A DNA stretch of 64,000 nt from Tolumonas osonensis (lineage in GTDB: Bacteria; Pseudomonadota; Gammaproteobacteria; Enterobacterales; Aeromonadaceae), in NCBI RefSeq assembly GCF_014202415.1, contig NZ_JACHGR010000008.1:62001-126000 (forward strand), given 5' to 3'. The number at the start of each line of letters is the position of its first letter. The first letter of the stretch is position 1. Below, in pieces: positions 50,613 to 60,803 of the stretch. Position numbers and translations under genes: made by a program. Under the pieces are notes generated by a model that ran no database searches, was not told the origin of the DNA, and was given only the letters and a program-made list of their open reading frames with translations.

Positions 50613-52079
50613 ATGTATCTGGGTCTTGATGCAGGAACATCCGAAATTAAAGGCGTGGTGATTGACGAGAAGGGGAACCTGCTGGCAAGTGCAGGTGAAC
50701 CCCTCACCGTTCAGCGCCCACATCCACACTGGTCGGAACAGGATCCGGCACAGTGGTGGCAGGCCACGCAACAGGTGATCTCCCGTCTGCGGCAGAAAAC
50801 CGGTGAACGCTGGCCACTGATTAAAGCCATCGGCTTATCCGGACAGATGCACGGTGCCGTGCTGTTAAGCCGGGATGGCAAGGTACTGCGCCCGGCCATT
50901 CTCTGGAATGATACCCGCAGCGCCGAAGAGTGCCGTCTGCTCACCGAACAGGCCAGAATGCTGCACGACATCGCCGGGAATCTGGCCATGCCCGGCTTCA
51001 CCGCACCGAAACTGCTCTGGGTTGCCCGCAATGAGCCGGAAATCTTCGCTCAGGTCGATACCGTCCTGCTGCCGAAAGATTATCTGCGCTGGATGATAAG
51101 CGGCGAGAAGATCAGTGACATGTCCGATGCCGCCGGCACCTTATGGCTGGATGTGGCAAAACGCGACTGGTCTGACGATCTGCTGGCGGCCTGTGGCCTG
51201 ACCCGCGACAACATGCCGCGGCTGGCCGAAGGCAGTGAACCCGCTGGAACACTGAAAGCGGAAATTGCCCGTGAATGGGGTCTGAAAGATAACGTCGTGA
51301 TTGCTGGCGGTGGTGGTGACAATGCCGCCAGTGCCGTGGGTATCGGCGCCGTCAACTCAGGGGACGCCTTTGTCTCTCTGGGTACCTCCGGGGTGTTGTT
51401 TGCGGTGAATGATCGCTACCGTCCCAACCCGAAATCGGCGGTACACGCCTTCTGTCACGCCCTGCCGCAGCGCTGGCATCAGATGAGCGTGATGCTGACC
51501 GCCGCCAGTGCCCTGCGCTGGTTATGTCAGCTCCTCAATACCAACGAGACGACCCTGCTGGCGGAAGTGGCCACGCTCAGCCAGTCCGAACAGCAGCAGT
51601 CACCGCTGTTCCTGCCTTACCTGTCCGGTGAGAGAACGCCGCACAATGATCCGCAGGCCTGCGGGGTGTTTCATGGTCTGACACATGCCACCAACCGTGC
51701 CATGCTGGGTTATGCCGTACTCGAGGGCGTGACCTTCGGTATTGCCGATGGTCTGGCCGTGCTGGAAGAGGCCGGTACCACACTGGAAGAGTGTTCACTG
51801 ATCGGTGGCGGCTCGCGCAGTCCGTGGTGGGCGCAGCTGATTGCCGACACGCTGAATCTGCCCATCGTGACCCACATCGGCGGGGAAGCCGGTGGCGCCC
51901 TGGGTGCCGCCCGCCTCGGCTGGCTGGCGACCGGTGGCCCTGAAGCCGAGGTCTGTAAAAAACCCGACATTCTGCATCGTTACATCCCCGATGCTGTCCG
52001 TCATCAGCAACTGATGCCTCGTCTGAAACATTTCCGTCTGTTGTATCAGCAGCAGGTTGCAGCGAGAACACAGTTGTAG
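50613..52079 (+). CDS. xylB: Xylulokinase
   Basis: A 488-residue FGGY-family kinase that phosphorylates D-xylulose to xylulose 5-phosphate. Visible motifs: GLDAGTSEIKGV (phosphate-1), SGQMHGAVLL, WNDTRSAEE (substrate-binding), SDAAGTLWLDV and GGGGDNAASAVGIG, and the C-terminal IGGGSRSPWWAQL. Aligned with DalD upstream and the transporter downstream, it is the arabinitol-operon kinase (dalK in Klebsiella); whether it also serves xylose cannot be seen. No xylA lies in the window. Confidence 0.93.
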   Translation: MYLGLDAGTSEIKGVVIDEKGNLLASAGEPLTVQRPHPHWSEQDPAQWWQATQQVISRLRQKTGERWPLIKAIGLSGQMHGAVLLSRDGKVLRPAILWNDTRSAEECRLLTEQARMLHDIAGNLAMPGFTAPKLLWVARNEPEIFAQVDTVLLPKDYLRWMISGEKISDMSDAAGTLWLDVAKRDWSDDLLAACGLTRDNMPRLAEGSEPAGTLKAEIAREWGLKDNVVIAGGGGDNAASAVGIGAVNSGDAFVSLGTSGVLFAVNDRYRPNPKSAVHAFCHALPQRWHQMSVMLTAASALRWLCQLLNTNETTLLAEVATLSQSEQQQSPLFLPYLSGERTPHNDPQACGVFHGLTHATNRAMLGYAVLEGVTFGIADGLAVLEEAGTTLEECSLIGGGSRSPWWAQLIADTLNLPIVTHIGGEAGGALGAARLGWLATGGPEAEVCKKPDILHRYIPDAVRHQQLMPRLKHFRLLYQQQVAARTQL

Positions 52080-52094
52080 GCAACAACCGTAGTC

Positions 52095-52116
52095 CCCGCC
52101 CGGGAAGGGCGGGTTT
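52095..52116 (+). terminator. Weak terminator or attenuating hairpin after xylB
   Basis: CCCGCCC (52095-52101) and GGGCGGG (52107-52113) form a GC-rich stem followed by only TTTA. It may reduce but not stop reading into the transporter gene. Confidence 0.55.
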
Positions 52117-52173
52117 ACAGCAGTTTATCCAACACACTTACATCTGACGCCATGGCGTGAGAGGAGCTTTGCT

Positions 52174-53466
52174 ATGCAATCACAAAGTAGTCATTGGTTT
52201 GGTCTGCCCAAAATGCTGTTCTGGGGCTATATCGCCATCGCCATCTTTATGAGTGGTGATGGTTTTGAAATGGCGTTCTTATCGAAACATATTACCGATC
52301 TCGGATTTACGCCGGCACAGTCTGCCCTGGTATTCACCGTGTACGGCTTTGCCGCCGCGCTGGCCGCCTGGAGCTCAGGGGTCGTCGCGGAAATCATTAC
52401 CCCGCAGAAAGCGATGAAAATCGGTTTTGTCATGTGGGTCATCATGCACGCGCTGTTCATGACGCTGGGTCTGGGATTAAAAAGCTATCCCTTGATGCTG
52501 CTGTTCTACGGTATCCGTGGTCTGGCCTATCCGCTGTTTATCTACTCTTTCGTCATGCTGATCGTGCAGACCGTACCGAAACAGCAGGTATCTTCTGCCA
52601 TGGGCTGGTTCTGGGCGATGTACTCCATCGGCATCGGTTGTGTCGGTAGCTATCTGCCCAGCTTCACGATCCCGGCGATAGGCGAACGCGGTACCCTGTG
52701 GTTTGCGATTGCCTGGGTCATGATGGGCGGTCTGATTGCCATGTTCTGCCTGCGTCATGTCGGCGGAGAAAGTGAAAAAGCCAACCTCTCGACCAAAGAG
52801 AAGATCACCGAACTGACCCGGGCCGTGACCATTCTGTACACCAACAAGAATATTTTCCTGGCCTGCCTGATCCGCATCATCAACACCATCTCCCTGTTCG
52901 GTTTCGCGGTGATCATGCCGATGCTGTTCGTGGGCCGTCTGGGCTTCACGATGCCGGAATGGCTGCAGATCTGGGCCATCTTCTTCTTCGTCACCATCTT
53001 TACCAACATAATGTGGGGCGTGCTGGGCGAGTATATCGGCTGGATGCGTCAGGTGCGCTGGTTCGGCTGTATCGGCTGTGCCATCGCCAGTCTGATGTTC
53101 TACTACCTGCCGGTGACCTATGGTCATAACTTCTGGGTTGCCGCTATTCCGGCCGTCGTGTTCGGCATCACCGTCGCCGCCTTCGTACCGATGACCGCCG
53201 TGTTCCCGGCACTGGAACCACACCACAAAGGCGCCGCGATCTCCATCTATAACCTTTCTGCCGGTCTGAGTAACTTCGTGGCCCCGGCCATTGCCTCTGT
53301 GGCGCTGCCGTTCGTGGATATTGAAGGTGTCGTCTGGATTTACACCGGTCTGTATCTGTTCGCTGCCGTCCTGACGGTGATCATCAAGGTCGACCAGCCG
53401 GCACGGGAATCGCTGACGCAGCCAAAACAGAATGCCGCATACGAGGATGCATTAGATCCACTTTAA
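52174..53466 (+). CDS. dalT: MFS pentitol transporter (DalT/RbtT type)
   Basis: A 430-residue major facilitator protein with 12 predicted helices. It is closely similar to the Klebsiella ribitol and arabinitol transporters: [47 protein letters not shown] and [12 protein letters not shown] regions. It should import D-arabinitol by proton symport. GAGGAG lies 8 nt before the ATG. It follows xylB by 94 bp that contain a weak hairpin, so the operon probably continues through it. Substrate is taken from its neighbours. Confidence 0.88.
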   Translation: MQSQSSHWFGLPKMLFWGYIAIAIFMSGDGFEMAFLSKHITDLGFTPAQSALVFTVYGFAAALAAWSSGVVAEIITPQKAMKIGFVMWVIMHALFMTLGLGLKSYPLMLLFYGIRGLAYPLFIYSFVMLIVQTVPKQQVSSAMGWFWAMYSIGIGCVGSYLPSFTIPAIGERGTLWFAIAWVMMGGLIAMFCLRHVGGESEKANLSTKEKITELTRAVTILYTNKNIFLACLIRIINTISLFGFAVIMPMLFVGRLGFTMPEWLQIWAIFFFVTIFTNIMWGVLGEYIGWMRQVRWFGCIGCAIASLMFYYLPVTYGHNFWVAAIPAVVFGITVAAFVPMTAVFPALEPHHKGAAISIYNLSAGLSNFVAPAIASVALPFVDIEGVVWIYTGLYLFAAVLTVIIKVDQPARESLTQPKQNAAYEDALDPL

Positions 53467-53537
53467 GTTGTCACGGCGCCATGCCGCCATGCATGGCGCC
53501 GGTAAAAATTTGTCTTAATCTATCCCAAGGAGTCGTT

Positions 53538-54491
53538 GTGAGCAGTTTATTACAACAGTTGCGTGCCGTTACCACCGTCGTCGCCGATACCGGCGAATTA
53601 CCCGCCATCAAAACCTATTCCCCGGAAGATGCCACCACCAACCCGTCACTGATCCTCAAAGCCGTTTCCAGCCCGGAATACGCGCCGCTGCTGGAACAGG
53701 TGGTGGCGCAAGCCCGTCAGCTTTCTGCTGATTTGGCTGTGCAGGTTGAAGAAGCCGCCGACCGTCTGATTGTCGCCATCGGCTGTGAAGTGCTGAAGCA
53801 CGTACCGGGCCGCATCTCCACCGAAGTCGATGCGCGTCTGTCCTTTGATACCGCCGCCACCATTGAAAAAGCCCGCAAGCTGATTGGCCTGTACGAGTAT
53901 CAGGGCATTCCGCGCAGTCGCGTGCTGATCAAGATCGCCTCCACCTGGGAGGGCATTCGCGCCGCCGAGCAGCTGGAGAAAGAAGGCATCAACTGTAACC
54001 TGACTTTATTGTTCAGTTTCGCTCAGGCCCGCGCCTGTGCCGAAGCGGGTGCCTTCCTGATTTCACCGTTCGTCGGTCGTATCCTCGACTGGTACAAAGC
54101 CAAAACCGGCGAAACCTACACTGCGGAGAATGACCCAGGTGTGTTATCCGTGAAAGCGATTTACCAGTATTACAAACAGCACGGCTATTCCACCGTGGTG
54201 ATGGGTGCGAGCTTCCGCAATCTCGGCGAAGTGCTGGCACTGGCCGGTTGCGACCGTCTGACTATCAGCCCGAACCTGCTGCAGGAATTGGGAGAAACCG
54301 CGGGTGAGCTGGTATGTCAGCTGGCCGATGACGGGCTGCGTCTGCCACGTCCGGCCGCAATGACGGAAGCGGAGTTCCGCTGGCAGCACAATGAAGATGC
54401 CATGGCGACCGAGAAACTGGCGGAAGGCATCCGGAACTTTGCGATTGATCAGGTGAAGCTGGAGCAGTTGCTGGCAACGCGGTTGGCATAA
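53538..54491 (+). CDS. talB: Transaldolase
   Basis: A 317-residue class I transaldolase, the exact length of E. coli TalB and similar to it from the first residues ([19 protein letters not shown]). The Schiff-base Lys lies in [13 protein letters not shown], and [12 protein letters not shown] is the family signature. It interconverts sedoheptulose 7-phosphate and glyceraldehyde 3-phosphate with erythrose 4-phosphate and fructose 6-phosphate. The start is a GTG at 53538 preceded by AAGGAG; an upstream ATG in the same frame is unsupported. It follows the pentitol transporter, channelling xylulose 5-phosphate. Confidence 0.93.
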   Translation: MSSLLQQLRAVTTVVADTGELPAIKTYSPEDATTNPSLILKAVSSPEYAPLLEQVVAQARQLSADLAVQVEEAADRLIVAIGCEVLKHVPGRISTEVDARLSFDTAATIEKARKLIGLYEYQGIPRSRVLIKIASTWEGIRAAEQLEKEGINCNLTLLFSFAQARACAEAGAFLISPFVGRILDWYKAKTGETYTAENDPGVLSVKAIYQYYKQHGYSTVVMGASFRNLGEVLALAGCDRLTISPNLLQELGETAGELVCQLADDGLRLPRPAAMTEAEFRWQHNEDAMATEKLAEGIRNFAIDQVKLEQLLATRLA

Positions 54492-54557
54492 TTTAGCTTT
54501 ACCACGCTAGGCCGTCACTAATTCGGGGCGGACGATAAGGACATTGATGCTGACCCT

Positions 54558-54596
54558 CCGCGCCAGGGATGGCGCGGCGGAGCCCCCATGGATGGG
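54558..54596 (+). other. GGA-loop hairpins in the talB-tkt gap
   Basis: CCGCGCC (54558-54564) and GGCGCGG (54571-54577) form a 7-bp stem closing the hexaloop AGGGAT. CCC-ATGGAT-GGG (54585-54596) forms a weaker second hairpin. GGA in a six-base loop is the preferred RNA site of CsrA/RsmA. The 202-bp gap has no gene. Confidence 0.5.
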
Positions 54597-54693
54597 TTTA
54601 CGGCGTGTCAAGCAGCGATGCCCTTATTGGTCGCCTTACTCTCGACTTTCTTATTTCTAAAGCCTTTCTTTCATTTTTTACGGAGCCCCGCTC

Positions 54694-56694
54694 ATGAGTT
54701 TAACCCCTAAAACCCTCGCCAATGCCGTACGCATGCTCAGTGTCGATGCCGTGCAACAGGCCAATTCCGGCCACCCCGGTGCTCCGATGGGCATGGCAGA
54801 TATCGCCGAAGTATTGTGGCGTCATCATTTAAAACATAATCCGACTGACCCTAACTGGATCAACCGCGACCGCTTTGTACTCTCCAACGGCCATGGCTCA
54901 ATGTTGCTGTATTCACTGCTGCATCTGACCGGTTATGACCTGCCACTGTCTGAGTTAAAACAGTTCCGTCAGTTGCATTCCAAAACCCCGGGCCATCCGG
55001 AATACGGCTATGCCCCCGGCGTGGAAACGACCACTGGTCCGTTAGGACAAGGCATTGCCAATGCGGTCGGTATGGCGTTAGCCGAGAAAACTCTAGCAGC
55101 GCAGTTCAATAAACCGAACCACAACATCGTCGACCATTACACCTACACCTTTATGGGTGACGGCTGTCTGATGGAAGGGATTTCACATGAAGTCTGCTCG
55201 CTGGCCGGGACTCTGGGTCTTGGCAAACTGATTGCCTTCTGGGATGACAACGGCATCTCCATCGACGGGCATGTTGATGGCTGGTTTACCGACGACACCC
55301 CCGCCCGATTTCGCGCCTATGGCTGGCAGGTCATCGATTCCGTGGACGGTCATGACCCGCAGGCGATTGACCGGGCGATTCAAGAAGCGAAGGAAGACCA
55401 GCAGCGGCCGACGCTGATTTGCTGCAAAACCATCATCGGTTACGGCTCGCCGAACAAGTCCGGCAGCCATGACTGTCATGGCGCCCCGCTGGGCAAAGAC
55501 GAGGTCACCCAGGTACGGGAATTCCTAGACTGGCCACACGCGCCGTTTGAAATTCCGCAGGAGATCTATCAGGCGTGGGATGGCAAAACCAAAGGCCTGC
55601 AAGTTCAGAAGCAGTGGAACCAGCAGTTCGCGGCCTATCAGGAAGTGTTTCCGCAGGAAGCCGCAGAGCTGCTGCGTCGTAGCGGTGGCACTTTAACGGC
55701 GGATTGGTCAGACAAAGCCAATGCCTATATTGCTGACCTGCAGGCCAATCCGGCCAATATCGCTTCGCGTCAGGCCAGCCAGAAGGCCCTGAACGAATAC
55801 GCTAAAATCCTGCCGGAACTCTTGGGTGGCTCGGCCGATTTAGCGCCGTCCAACCTGACCCGTCACACCAGTGCCCTGGATGTCAGCGCCGAAGTGCCAC
55901 AGGGTAACTACCTGCACTACGGCGTGCGCGAGTTTGGTATGTCCGCCATCATGAACGGCATCACCCTGCACGGCGGCTTTATCCCCTACGGCGGCACCTT
56001 CCTGATGTTTATGGAATATGCCCGCAACGCAGTGCGTATGGCCGCCTTGATGAAACAGCGCTCGATTTTTGTCTATACCCATGACTCGATTGGTCTGGGG
56101 GAAGACGGTCCGACCCACCAGCCGGTGGAGCAACTGGCCAGCCTGCGTCTCACGCCAAACATGGAAACCTGGCGGCCGTGTGACCAGGTGGAATCGGCCG
56201 TGGTGTGGAAAGCCGCGATTGAACGTCAAAACGGCCCGAGTGCGCTGATATTCTCTCGCCAAAACCTGACCCAGCAGCCGCGCACCCCGCAGCAGCTGAA
56301 CGATATCGAACGCGGTGGCTACACCCTGCTGGACTGCGACGGCACGCCGGAGCTGATTATTCTGGCGACCGGCTCGGAAGTGGGTCTGGCAGTTAACGCG
56401 GCGAACACGTTGAATGCCGAAGGCAAGAAAGTCCGTGTCGTTTCCCTGCCCTGCACCGAGCGCTTTGACAAGCAACCGGCAGAGTACAAAGAACAGGTGC
56501 TGCCGAAGTCAGTTCGTGCCCGTCTGGCAATTGAGGCCAGCATCGCCGATTACTGGCAGCGCTATACCGGGCTGGATGGCACCGTTATCGGCATGACCAG
56601 CTTCGGTGAATCCGCGCCGGCGGAGCAGTTGTTCCAACTGTTTGGCTTCAGTGACGAGAATGTACTGGCTAAAGCGCGAAATCTATTGGTGTAG
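54694..56694 (+). CDS. tktA: Transketolase
   Basis: A 666-residue thiamine-diphosphate enzyme of the pentose phosphate pathway. Signatures: [30 protein letters not shown], the diphosphate-binding [13 protein letters not shown], and [14 protein letters not shown] in the pyrimidine-binding domain. It transfers two-carbon units between xylulose 5-phosphate and ribose 5-phosphate or erythrose 4-phosphate. Placed after talB and the arabinitol genes, it may be the main or an inducible copy; whether another transketolase exists outside the window is unknown. ACGGAG precedes the ATG. Confidence 0.94.
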   Translation: MSLTPKTLANAVRMLSVDAVQQANSGHPGAPMGMADIAEVLWRHHLKHNPTDPNWINRDRFVLSNGHGSMLLYSLLHLTGYDLPLSELKQFRQLHSKTPGHPEYGYAPGVETTTGPLGQGIANAVGMALAEKTLAAQFNKPNHNIVDHYTYTFMGDGCLMEGISHEVCSLAGTLGLGKLIAFWDDNGISIDGHVDGWFTDDTPARFRAYGWQVIDSVDGHDPQAIDRAIQEAKEDQQRPTLICCKTIIGYGSPNKSGSHDCHGAPLGKDEVTQVREFLDWPHAPFEIPQEIYQAWDGKTKGLQVQKQWNQQFAAYQEVFPQEAAELLRRSGGTLTADWSDKANAYIADLQANPANIASRQASQKALNEYAKILPELLGGSADLAPSNLTRHTSALDVSAEVPQGNYLHYGVREFGMSAIMNGITLHGGFIPYGGTFLMFMEYARNAVRMAALMKQRSIFVYTHDSIGLGEDGPTHQPVEQLASLRLTPNMETWRPCDQVESAVVWKAAIERQNGPSALIFSRQNLTQQPRTPQQLNDIERGGYTLLDCDGTPELIILATGSEVGLAVNAANTLNAEGKKVRVVSLPCTERFDKQPAEYKEQVLPKSVRARLAIEASIADYWQRYTGLDGTVIGMTSFGESAPAEQLFQLFGFSDENVLAKARNLLV

Positions 56695-56719
56695 CAGGTA
56701 AAGTCGCGTCATCTTTTAA

Positions 56720-56760
56720 TAGCCACATCATTAATCCCCGTTCTGATGTGGCTTTTTTTA
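56720..56760 (+). terminator. Terminator of transketolase
   Basis: AGCCACATCA (56721-56730) and TGATGTGGCT (56744-56753) form a perfect 10-bp stem followed by TTTTTTA. It also faces the convergent retropepsin-like gene. Confidence 0.92.
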
Positions 56761-56774
56761 CAGAGAAGAACCGG

Positions 56775-57302
56775 TCAGACACCCGGGCACTTCGGCTCCA
56801 CCGTAAACTGGCGGGTGACGTCGATCAGCCCCAGATGCTGGATAGTACGGCGGCCGATCAGCAGCGGATATTTCATATCCCCGCGGTCACGCAAGGTGAA
56901 CTGTTCTTCATAGACCTGATCACCGATGCAGATCTTCATCAGTACCACCGGACGATCATCCTTACCACCTGCGCCGCGCAGCGTCACTTCACGCACCACT
57001 TCCCGTTCAAACGTCTGGCGGGTGACCTTGTCGCTGTCATCCTGCGCTTCCACGTCAAAACGCACCCAGTCCTTGCCATTGCGGGTAAAGGACTCCAGCT
57101 TTTTGGCATCCAGGGAAGAAGTCAGCGCGCCGGTATCCATCTTGGCGTTCATCACCAGATTGCCCGGTAATATCATGGCTTTTTCCACCCAACCCAAAAC
57201 CCGGTCCGGGGCCGGAGCTGAGGGAACAAAATCACGCTCAGCGGCATTCACTACACTGCTCAGGATCATCGCTATCAACGCCCACTTCAGGTTATTACGC
57301 AT
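56775..57302 (-). CDS. Retropepsin-like aspartic protease-fold protein (DUF785/RimB type)
   Basis: A 175-residue exported protein with a signal peptide (MRNNLKWALIAMILSSVVNA). The mature part is a single retropepsin-like domain: KMDTGALTSSL supplies the DTG-type catalytic Asp, and YPLLIGRRTIQHLGLIDV resembles the ILLGR region. The family was formerly called ATP-dependent zinc protease (DUF785); cytoplasmic relatives accompany RimK-type ligases, but none lies here. The start at 57302 has GAGGAA upstream; the frame extends 17 codons earlier without merit. Convergent with transketolase. Confidence 0.82.
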   Translation of the reverse strand: MRNNLKWALIAMILSSVVNAAERDFVPSAPAPDRVLGWVEKAMILPGNLVMNAKMDTGALTSSLDAKKLESFTRNGKDWVRFDVEAQDDSDKVTRQTFEREVVREVTLRGAGGKDDRPVVLMKICIGDQVYEEQFTLRDRGDMKYPLLIGRRTIQHLGLIDVTRQFTVEPKCPGV

Positions 57303-57654
57303 CGGTTCCTCTGATATAACTACGTGTTGTACGATTACAGCGGTCAACACCACTTCAGTTATTAGACAATAAAAATAGCATGCCAGTCATAACAGCGCAG
57401 TCTCTTTTCATGATCAGTCAATTTCACCGGATAGCTAAAAAATCTCATGACAGAGCAGTAAAAAAGTGACATTAATTAGTGGAAAATGCTGAGCGACTAG
57501 TGATTTATTCGTCGGACAAACCAGGATTTGCCCCAAAATGCTCGATAATTAAGCACCGCTTTGGAAAAAAAGGCTTGTTATCGTGCAACGAAATATGCTA
57601 ATTCTGTGTCACTCGCGCATGATTTTGCGGCGCAAACTGGATTTTTTGAATTTT
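57303..57654. other. Promoter and leader region of the ilv operon
   Basis: About 350 bp with no gene. It contains the retropepsin gene's promoter on the minus strand and the ilv promoter on the plus strand. TTGTTA at 57575-57580 with TAATTC near 57599 (18-bp spacing) is one candidate ilv promoter, which would start the transcript just before the leader peptide. In-frame ATGs at 57595 and 57619 precede ilvL. Confidence 0.45.
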
Positions 57655-57747
57655 ATGAGCAAGATTCATTCTCTGATTAGCATTATTGTGATCCTGGTCG
57701 TGGTGGTGATTATTCCACCGCTCGGGGCGCGATTGGCTACTCGCTAA
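57655..57747 (+). CDS. ilvL: ilv operon leader peptide
   Basis: A 30-residue leader peptide, MSKIHSLISIIVILVVVVII followed by PPLGARLATR. Sixteen residues are Ile, Val or Leu, including the run IIVILVVVVII. The ending IIPP-G-A resembles E. coli IlvL (IIIPPCGAAL). Ribosome stalling at these codons when charged branched-chain tRNA is scarce prevents formation of the terminator hairpin downstream. No strong ribosome site precedes 57655, and two in-frame ATGs upstream (57595, 57619) leave the true start open. Confidence 0.85.
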   Translation: MSKIHSLISIIVILVVVVIIPPLGARLATR

Positions 57748-57799
57748 TTAGACAGAAAGTCACTCAAACCCCCGAGCACACCACTCGGGGGTTTTTTTT
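57721..57799 (+). terminator. Transcription attenuator of the ilvGMEDA operon
   Basis: Terminator: ACCCCCGAG (57768-57776) with CTCGGGGGT (57784-57792), 7-nt loop, followed by a run of eight T. Antiterminator: CTCGGGG at 57721-57727, inside the leader-peptide codons for Leu23-Gly24, is identical to the 3' arm and can pair with CCCCGAG (57770-57776) instead. Confidence 0.88.
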
Positions 57800-57835
57800 C
57801 AGCTATTTTTCGCAGTCAAACGAAAGGACATGGAA

Positions 57836-59485
57836 ATGAACGGGGCCCAGTACTTAGTCAAGGCATTACACCAGCAAGGTGTCACCCAGGTGTTCGGTTA
57901 TCCGGGTGGCGCGATCATGCCGGTGTACGACGCACTGTACGATGGGGGGATTCCTCACCTGTTATGTCGTCACGAACAAGGCGCGGCCATGGCCGCTATC
58001 GGTTATGCACGCTCTACCGGTAAGGTCGGTGTCTGCATCGCCACCTCCGGCCCGGGCGCCACCAACCTGATCACCGGTCTGGCGGATGCCCTGCTGGACT
58101 CGGTGCCGGTGGTGGCACTGACCGGTCAGGTCGCCTCGCCGCTGATCGGCACCGATGCTTTCCAGGAAGTGGATGTGCTGGGCCTGTCACTGGCCTGTAC
58201 CAAGCACTCGTTCATGGTGCAGTCCGTGGACGAACTGGGTCAGGTGGTGGCCGATGCCTTCCGTATTGCCCGCTCTGGCCGTCCGGGCCCGGTTCTGGTC
58301 GATATTCCAAAAGACATCCAGCTGGCGCAGGCGGATCTGGATACCCTGATTGAACTGGCGGAAGAACAGTACGCAGACGATGAACAGCAGGCGCTCGCCG
58401 CTGCCCGTTCGCTGCTGGCTGATGCGAAAAAACCGGTGCTGTATGTGGGAGGTGGTGTTATTGCCGCCGATGCCGTCGCCGAACTGCGTCAGTTCGCTGC
58501 CACCACGCAAATGCCATCCGTGACTACACTAAAAGGGATCGGCACACTGGATCCGGCCTGTCCTCACTTCCTCGGCATGCTGGGCATGCACGGTACCAAA
58601 GCGGCGAACCTGGTGGTGCAGGAAGCCGATCTGCTGGTAGTGGCTGGTGCACGTTTTGATGATCGGGTCACCGGCAAGCTGGCCGCGTTCGCTCCGCACG
58701 CCAAAATCATTCATCTGGATATTGATGCCGCCGAAGTCGGCAAACTGCGTACCGCCCATGTCGCCTTGCATAACGATCTGAAAACCGTTCTGCCACAACT
58801 GGCGCAAACGTTGAGCATTGATAGCTGGCGCGAACACTGTAGCGCAATGAAAAATGATTTCCCGTGGCGTTATGACCACCCGGGCGAGCGCATCTACGCG
58901 CCGCTGTTGCTGAAACAGCTGAGCGACGCCCTGCCACAGAACAGCGTGGTGTGCTGTGACGTTGGCCAGCACCAGATGTGGGTGGCGCAGCATATGCGAT
59001 TCAACAGCCCGCGCAATCACATCTCCAGCTCGGGTCTGGGCACGATGGGCTTTGGTCTGCCGGCCGCCGTGGGTGCGAAAATGGCACGTCCGGATGACGA
59101 AGTGGTCTTGGTCAGCGGTGACGGTTCCTTTATGATGAATGTGCAGGAACTGGGCACACTGCGCCGCGCCAAACTGCCGGTAAAAATGGTATTACTGGAT
59201 AACCAGCGTCTGGGCATGGTGCGTCAGTGGCAGGAGCTGTTTTTCGACGCCCGGTTCAGTGAAACTATCCTGTCAGATAACCCCGATTTCGTGCGTCTGG
59301 CCGCCGCGTTTGATATTGCCGGCGAGACCATTACACGCAAAGAAGAAGTACCGGCGGCGATCGCCCGCATGCTGCAAAGCGACGGAGCCTATCTGCTGCA
59401 TGTGTCGATTGCCGCAGAAGATAATGTCTGGCCTCTGGTTCCGCCAGGTGCCGCGAATCAGGATATGATGGAGAGCAAACCATGA
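57836..59485 (+). CDS. ilvG: Acetolactate synthase II large subunit
   Basis: A 549-residue thiamine-diphosphate and FAD enzyme that makes acetolactate or acetohydroxybutyrate, the first common step of valine, leucine and isoleucine synthesis. It is very similar to E. coli IlvG from [16 protein letters not shown] on, with [16 protein letters not shown] (catalytic Glu), [12 protein letters not shown] and [14 protein letters not shown] (TPP motif). Start 57836 is chosen over 57830 because AAAGGA is then spaced 7 nt. The frame is intact, unlike the disrupted ilvG of E. coli K-12. Overlaps ilvM by 4 nt. Confidence 0.95.
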   Translation: MNGAQYLVKALHQQGVTQVFGYPGGAIMPVYDALYDGGIPHLLCRHEQGAAMAAIGYARSTGKVGVCIATSGPGATNLITGLADALLDSVPVVALTGQVASPLIGTDAFQEVDVLGLSLACTKHSFMVQSVDELGQVVADAFRIARSGRPGPVLVDIPKDIQLAQADLDTLIELAEEQYADDEQQALAAARSLLADAKKPVLYVGGGVIAADAVAELRQFAATTQMPSVTTLKGIGTLDPACPHFLGMLGMHGTKAANLVVQEADLLVVAGARFDDRVTGKLAAFAPHAKIIHLDIDAAEVGKLRTAHVALHNDLKTVLPQLAQTLSIDSWREHCSAMKNDFPWRYDHPGERIYAPLLLKQLSDALPQNSVVCCDVGQHQMWVAQHMRFNSPRNHISSSGLGTMGFGLPAAVGAKMARPDDEVVLVSGDGSFMMNVQELGTLRRAKLPVKMVLLDNQRLGMVRQWQELFFDARFSETILSDNPDFVRLAAAFDIAGETITRKEEVPAAIARMLQSDGAYLLHVSIAAEDNVWPLVPPGAANQDMMESKP

Positions 59486-59748
59486 AGCAACATCAGCTGA
59501 ATTTGATCACCGGTTCCCGCCCGGAAGTGCTGGAGCGTGTGCTGCGGGTGGTGCGTCACCGTGGTTTTGCTCTGCGTCAGTTAAATATGGAAGCGTTACC
59601 CGATAGCAGTTCCCTGCGTATTGCCGTGACCGTGGAAAGCGAACGCCCGATCCAGCTGTTGCAGAGCCAACTGAATAAACTGGTCGATGTGTTTCACGTG
59701 GAAGCACTGGATCAATCCGAACAATCTGCCTTACAGATCAGCGCATAA
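59482..59748 (+). CDS. ilvM: Acetolactate synthase II small subunit
   Basis: An 88-residue single ACT-domain subunit ([33 protein letters not shown]) that activates IlvG. The length equals that of E. coli IlvM (87). It starts inside the end of ilvG (4-nt overlap) and is followed by ilvE after 12 nt, so subunit amounts are linked by translation. IlvM-type subunits generally do not confer valine sensitivity. Confidence 0.93.
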   Translation: MKQHQLNLITGSRPEVLERVLRVVRHRGFALRQLNMEALPDSSSLRIAVTVESERPIQLLQSQLNKLVDVFHVEALDQSEQSALQISA

Positions 59749-59760
59749 GGAAATACGAGC

Positions 59761-60684
59761 ATGTCACAGACTACAAAATATATTTGGTTCAATGGTGAAA
59801 TGGTTGAATGGGATCGTGCACAGGTACACGTGATGACCCACGCTCTGCACTACGGTTCATCTGTGTTTGAAGGCATCCGCGCTTACGATACCCCGAACGG
59901 CACAGCGATTTTCCGCCTGGAAGAACACATCCAGCGTCTGTTTGATTCTGCCAAAATCTACTGGATGGAGATGCCGTTCGACAAAGCCGCCATTGAACAG
60001 GCCTGCTGTGACATCGTGACCAAAAACGGCATGAAGAGCGCTTATCTGCGTCCGCTGGCTTTCATCGGTAACGTGGGTCTGGGCGTATTGCCGAAGAGCG
60101 ACAAGGTAGAAGTGATGATCGGCGCACTGCCGTGGGGTGCTTATCTGGGTGACGAAGCCCTGGCCAATGGCGTGGACGTGATGGTCTCTTCATGGAGCCG
60201 TCTTGCACCAAACACCATTCCGACGGGCGCCAAAGCCGGTGGTAACTACCTGTCATCACAGCTGATCGCCCGCGAAGCCCGCCGTAACGGTTATGTGGAA
60301 GGTATCGCGCTGGATACCAACGGTTATATCTCTGAAGGTTCAGGCGAAAACCTGTTCATCATCAAAAACGGTGTGCTGTACACCTCACCGGCGACTTCCG
60401 GCATCCTGCCGGGTATCACCCGTGACACCATCATGACGCTGGCCCGTGAACTGGGTTACACCATCCGTGAAGAGTCACTGCAACGTGAAGCGCTGTATCT
60501 GGCGGACGAAATCTTCATGTGTGGTACCGCAGCTGAAATCACGCCGGTACGTTCTGTGGATCGCATGCAGATCGGTGAAGGCCGTCGTGGTCCAATCACC
60601 GAAGAGATCCAGAAAGTGTTCTTTGGCCTGTTCAACGGTGAGACCGAAGATAAATGGGGCTGGTTAACTCCGGTTGCCAAGTAA
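59761..60684 (+). CDS. ilvE: Branched-chain amino acid aminotransferase
   Basis: A 307-residue fold-type IV PLP enzyme that makes valine, leucine and isoleucine from their keto acids with glutamate. Typical stretches: YIWFNGEMVEWDRAQVHVMTHALHYGSSVFEGIRAY, GAKAGGNYLSSQLIAREA (catalytic Lys), and EGSGENLFIIKNGVLYTSPATSGILPGITRD (PLP phosphate site). The length is close to E. coli IlvE (309). AAGGAA precedes the ATG. A hairpin follows before ilvD. Confidence 0.96.
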   Translation: MSQTTKYIWFNGEMVEWDRAQVHVMTHALHYGSSVFEGIRAYDTPNGTAIFRLEEHIQRLFDSAKIYWMEMPFDKAAIEQACCDIVTKNGMKSAYLRPLAFIGNVGLGVLPKSDKVEVMIGALPWGAYLGDEALANGVDVMVSSWSRLAPNTIPTGAKAGGNYLSSQLIAREARRNGYVEGIALDTNGYISEGSGENLFIIKNGVLYTSPATSGILPGITRDTIMTLARELGYTIREESLQREALYLADEIFMCGTAAEITPVRSVDRMQIGEGRRGPITEEIQKVFFGLFNGETEDKWGWLTPVAK

Positions 60685-60692
60685 TTTTATGC

Positions 60693-60724
60693 AGAAGGCG
60701 CTCATTCAGGCGCCTTCTTGTTTT
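60693..60724 (+). terminator. Intra-operon hairpin between ilvE and ilvD
   Basis: AGAAGGCG (60693-60700) and CGCCTTCT (60711-60718) form an 8-bp stem followed by TGTTTT. It probably terminates part of the transcripts, lowering ilvDA relative to ilvGME. Confidence 0.6.
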
Positions 60725-60803
60725 GCAGAAAATCGTATACATGCAGAGAAGTTGCCCGTAAGGCCGATGAAGATGCCCGGCAGCTTCCATTGAGGAGACA
60801 GCA

